Assembly (NCBI RefSeq): GCF_014696105.1
Contig: NZ_JACJPO010000075.1
Location: 1 to 37,112, forward strand
Direction of reading: 5' to 3'
From: Microcoleus sp. FACHB-1515
GTDB lineage: Bacteria; Cyanobacteriota; Cyanobacteriia; Elainellales; Elainellaceae
DNA: 37,112 bases
Every line of letters begins with the position of its first letter. The first letter of the stretch is position 1. A program made the translations under genes and the position numbers. Positions 34,474-37,112 of the stretch are shown one piece after another. The notes beneath the pieces are model-generated. The model was not told the DNA's origin. It ran no database searches and worked only from the letters and a program-made list of their open reading frames with translations.

Positions 34474-34819
34474 AGACTCAGAGGTTGTTGAATATCTTCA
34501 TATTCTAAGTCGCCGTTTGGCTGTGCGGCGGAATTGGCGATCGGGTTTCCCGCTTGAGGCGTAGAACATAACACGTAGCTTCATCCGTGTGCTTGTATGG
34601 AACAACTAGGGAAATGCAAAGGGTCAAGGCGAAGCAGGCAGCCGATCGAACGCTGAGTAACTTGATTACAAGAAAAATTACGGGTGGACGATCGCCTTTA
34701 TCCCAAACAGCAGGTTGAATGTGGCGAAGTGAACTGGCAAGCAGCAGATTTCGTCGTTAGCCTGGAAGAAGACTGGGTGAATCTGCCAAGTTGTTGCTTG
34801 AAACATGGGAGAAAGATTC
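34474..34819. other. 346-base gap, nothing identified
   Basis: Divergent spacer between rseP (minus) and the secreted protein gene (plus). It should contain both promoters. I see no other gene, repeat or structured RNA that can be supported. Confidence 0.45.
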
Positions 34820-35230
34820 ATGCTGCACCGCGATCGATTCCGCTGGATGATGTTGCCGCTGCTGACCGGAGCAATGCTGGCGACAGGCCATCCTGCCCAA
34901 GCAGACATCGTGATTTATAACGGCAGTTTGTCGATCGGCATGGAGTCGATCGATCGCGATTCGTTCTACAGTCCGTATCGCCATCGTCGCCCAACGCAAA
35001 TTTTTACTAACCGCATCGAAGATTCCACCTTGATCAATCCTGTTGTGATTGGCGTGCCGATCGAAGACTCGACCTTGATCAATCCGGTGATTGTGCCGCC
35101 CTCGCGGGGAGGAACCGTCGTGATCGATCGTGGCAGTCGCCGCACAACGATGACGCCTCAGTTAGGCGCACCGTATAACGGCAATCCGGCCTGCACTGCG
35201 TTTGTGCATTTGCGTCCGGCCTGCTGGTAG
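34820..35230 (+). CDS. Small secreted protein with an internal repeat, 136 aa
   Basis: ATG 34820 is preferred over 34805 because GGGAGA lies at 34807-34812. Residues 1-28 (MLHRDRFRWMMLPLLTGAMLAT, cleavage near AQA-D) form a signal peptide. The mature part contains a duplicated block IEDSTLINPV (about residues 69-78 and 86-95), then a Ser/Arg/Gly-rich stretch and a C-terminal pair of Cys (about 124 and 135) that may form a disulfide. No known family. The stop is two bases from the convergent hydrolase gene's stop. Confidence 0.75.
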   Translation: MLHRDRFRWMMLPLLTGAMLATGHPAQADIVIYNGSLSIGMESIDRDSFYSPYRHRRPTQIFTNRIEDSTLINPVVIGVPIEDSTLINPVIVPPSRGGTVVIDRGSRRTTMTPQLGAPYNGNPACTAFVHLRPACW

Positions 35231-35231
35231 G

Positions 35232-36209
35232 TTATTTGCGGCTGGTGGATTTGGGCGTGAACAGTGCGGCCAGTTGCCCCGAAGCGCGATCGCCCAAATT
35301 CAAGGAACCGATCGCTTTGGCAACCGTTTCGCCCTGCCGAGTGCGATCGACGATGCCTTGCAGCTCGCTTCCGGTCAATTCGCTTTCATTAAAGCTGCGG
35401 ACGATCGCCGCCAGCAGCGTTTGATAGTTGTCGCTGTCGGCCAGCGTCAGCATCTTGTGCGGCAGTTCATCAAGCTGCTCAAAACGGCAGTACCACGATC
35501 GCGGCTGCGACCGCACGGCAAAATCAAAACACTGGCGCGTTTCGTCATCGCCCAATCCGCTCGAAATCAAAAAAACCGGAGCGATCGGAACCTGCTGCAC
35601 TTGCTGCATCACCGTTTCCCCCATTTGCAGCAGCGGTTGCAGGGTACGCAAGGCAAATCCGCTGTAGCCAGTTGGATACACAGGCGGCTCTGGCTCCAGC
35701 CATTCACAGTAAGACGCGATCGATCGCACGAACAAATCCACCACCTGCCGACTCTGGCCGAGATACGGATCGATCAAAATCGCGCGATCGATCGCGTGCA
35801 CCTGCTCCAAAGCCAACCATGCTGCTAAGGTTGCGCCCGCTCCCAAGCCTGCCACAATGACGCGATCGCTAATCGCCTGTGCCTGCTGAATCCAGGCCAG
35901 CGCAAACCGCTCATAATCTTCTACCTGAGTCGGCAGCGGCGGCGGATTGCCCTGCCACCAAGTTCCTGCCTGAGCATGACCGGGAAGGCGCGGTGCCACA
36001 ATGTTGTAGCCCGCCTGAAACAGTGATTCTGCCGCTGCCTGCCACTGAAACGGAGCAGCCGTAAACCCGTGAAACAGCAAACAAACCGGATGCTTGGGCG
36101 GCTGAAATTGCAGGAGCGATCGACACTCTTCGGCTCGAATCGGCAGCAAATCTTCGCGCGATCGAGCCGTATCCACAAGAGTCTGAGTAATGTCCGCGTA
36201 GCTAGCCAT
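35232..36209 (-). CDS. Alpha/beta-hydrolase-fold protein lacking the nucleophile serine, 325 aa
   Basis: The fold is plain: VCLLFHGFTAAPFQWQ (oxyanion strand, about 41-56), YNIVAPRLPGHAQAGTW, and a C-terminal PHKMLTLAD with the catalytic His. But the nucleophile elbow reads VAGLGAGATLAA, where GxSxG is expected, so Gly replaces Ser (codon GGA). An acid is present in SGLGDDETRQ. It is therefore probably catalytically dead or altered, perhaps a binding or regulatory protein. A single-base sequencing error cannot account for it easily, since Ser to Gly here needs AGC/TCN to GGA. Confidence 0.85.
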   Translation of the reverse strand: MASYADITQTLVDTARSREDLLPIRAEECRSLLQFQPPKHPVCLLFHGFTAAPFQWQAAAESLFQAGYNIVAPRLPGHAQAGTWWQGNPPPLPTQVEDYERFALAWIQQAQAISDRVIVAGLGAGATLAAWLALEQVHAIDRAILIDPYLGQSRQVVDLFVRSIASYCEWLEPEPPVYPTGYSGFALRTLQPLLQMGETVMQQVQQVPIAPVFLISSGLGDDETRQCFDFAVRSQPRSWYCRFEQLDELPHKMLTLADSDNYQTLLAAIVRSFNESELTGSELQGIVDRTRQGETVAKAIGSLNLGDRASGQLAALFTPKSTSRK

Positions 36210-36326
36210 GCGATCGAACCGTTAAGTAGTGATTGCAATCCTCAGTCTAATGGCTGTTGGGGCATCGCATTCGAGGGGATCATTGGTGCTGCCAGCAAGT
36301 TTGCCAAATACTTCGCCCGTACCATT

Positions 36327-36941
36327 TCAGGATGATTCCAGATCGATCGCTCCATTCACGTAGTAAATAATTGCCAAAAAGCGAATCGGCAGTTCGATTA
36401 ATTTTTCTGGCCCATGCGGAATATCGCCTGCAAACGTCAACGAATCACCGGGTTCTAGCAGATAGGTCGATTGGCCGTGACGATATTCCAATTTGCCTTC
36501 CAGCACATAAATAAATTCAGTTCCCGGATGCTCAAAGGTCGGGAAAACTTCTGAGGCATCGTCCATTGTGATCAAAAACGGCTCAAACTGTTTAGTTGAA
36601 CCGCGATCGTAAGCCAATAAATGATAAGTATGTCCGCGCTTGGTTCCCCGCCTGACGACTTCCATCCCTTCACCGGATTTGACTAGCTGGGCGCTTCCAT
36701 CTGGCATGTTGTAGTTGCGAAATAAGGTTGAAAGTGAAACGCCTAAAGCACTGGCGAGCTTTCCGATCGTCTCCAGACTCGTTGCCGTCTGTGCGTTCTC
36801 GATCTTGGACAACATGCCGCGAGAAATGCCGACCTGCTCGGCAACTTCGGCGATCGTCAGCCCGTGCCGCAATCGCAGTTCGCGAATTGCATTGCCCAAA
36901 TAGCGCTCAAGTGATTCGGCCTGTATGGAGACTTCTGGCAT
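36327..36941 (-). CDS. XRE-family regulator with cupin sensor domain, 204 aa
   Basis: N-terminal HTH (about 13-70): AIRELRLRHGLTIAEVAEQV, SRGMLSKIENAQTATS. C-terminal cupin (about 115-200): FEPFLITMDDASEVFPTFEH, EFIYVLEGKLEYRHG, LEPGDSLTFAGDIPHGPEKL. The cupin binds a small ligand in relatives such as PuuR and SutR-type regulators. Target genes are unknown; no operon partner on its strand within the window. It could control nearby transport or amine use, which remains speculative. Confidence 0.9.
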   Translation of the reverse strand: MPEVSIQAESLERYLGNAIRELRLRHGLTIAEVAEQVGISRGMLSKIENAQTATSLETIGKLASALGVSLSTLFRNYNMPDGSAQLVKSGEGMEVVRRGTKRGHTYHLLAYDRGSTKQFEPFLITMDDASEVFPTFEHPGTEFIYVLEGKLEYRHGQSTYLLEPGDSLTFAGDIPHGPEKLIELPIRFLAIIYYVNGAIDLESS

Positions 36942-37054
36942 CGCTTCGGCTGAATGTGACTAGAATTGCATCATATCAAGCAGGGCAAACGCATCTAAAT
37001 GAGGTTGGAGTAATTGGGGTAGGATGCAGGCTTACGCTAAATCTGCTCCATGTC

Positions 37055-37112
37055 ATGGATGAATTGACGATTGCTCCGACCATTCTCAACCATTTTGCCA
37101 GCCTGGAAGATC
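37055..37112 (+). CDS. Possible start of an ISAs1/H-repeat-type transposase (partial)
   Basis: The last 58 bases open with ATG and read MDELTIAPTILNHFASLEDP-like sequence, which recalls the N-terminal segment (xxxHFxxLxDPR) of ISAs1/H-repeat transposases. Only 19 residues are visible and no inverted repeat is seen before it, so the assignment is tentative. Confidence 0.3.
   Translation, partial: MDELTIAPTILNHFASLED

Noticed and set aside
37021-37112. Firm call of an insertion sequence at the right edge
   Set aside because: Only about 19 residues resemble the start of an ISAs1-type transposase and no terminal inverted repeat is visible; kept as a low-confidence partial CDS.

Overview
The window is a piece of a cyanobacterial chromosome. 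The octamer GCGATCGC (HIP1) and its core occur throughout, and the genes include Psb34 (a photosystem II assembly protein), a fused ThiO-ThiG, ClpS, a site-2 protease and a citramalate synthase. HIP1 density, moderately high GC and the photosynthesis gene argue for a filamentous or unicellular cyanobacterium outside the marine picocyanobacteria; I cannot name the genus.

Bases 1-7738 look like the right-hand part of an integrated plasmid-like or satellite-like element abutting a tRNA-Phe(GAA) gene (7739-7811, minus). Next to the tRNA is a tyrosine integrase broken by one frameshift. The element then carries a plus-strand run of small genes (two Cys-rich putative zinc proteins, a MerR/excisionase-like DNA-binding protein, a Zn-ribbon protein) around a 669-residue RepA/RecA-like ATPase. 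Further left are a HicA-HicB toxin-antitoxin pair and a minus-strand operon led by an XRE repressor. That repressor sits under an array of 14-bp palindromes with consensus TGAAC-N4-GTTCA. No capsid, tail, terminase, relaxase or conjugation gene is visible.

The most striking signal lies inside the minus-strand operon: thirteen copies of TGTGCG (CGCACA on the coding strand) spaced almost exactly 11 bp apart. They form two clusters (738-809 and 860-920) separated by about 50 bp, and one cluster runs through a start codon into coding sequence. Because 11 is not a multiple of 3, a protein repeat cannot explain it. The layout resembles the two-cluster 11-bp iterons of the plasmid R1 parC centromere, but the flanking genes are not recognisable ParM or ParR.

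Bases 7812-37112 are ordinary chromosome. In order they hold: a secreted PPC-domain protein; glutaredoxin plus glutathione synthetase (redox pair); a four-gene ABC transporter and cytosine-deaminase-like operon (probable pyrimidine-type salvage); a Gfo/Idh/MocA oxidoreductase; a NarL-type regulator whose phospho-acceptor Asp is Asn; an SPL-like radical SAM protein; a GNAT acetyltransferase; a DUF362 protein; an RTX protein; an SGNH esterase; MnmE; a DUF2062 protein; a 142-bp inverted-repeat element; citramalate synthase; a decayed 2Fe-2S ferredoxin pseudogene; a Thr/Gly-rich membrane protein; ThiO-ThiG; Psb34; an LCP-family protein; a pseudouridine synthase; ClpS; RseP; a small secreted protein; an alpha/beta-hydrolase lacking its nucleophile; an XRE-cupin regulator; and the first codons of a possible transposase at the right edge.
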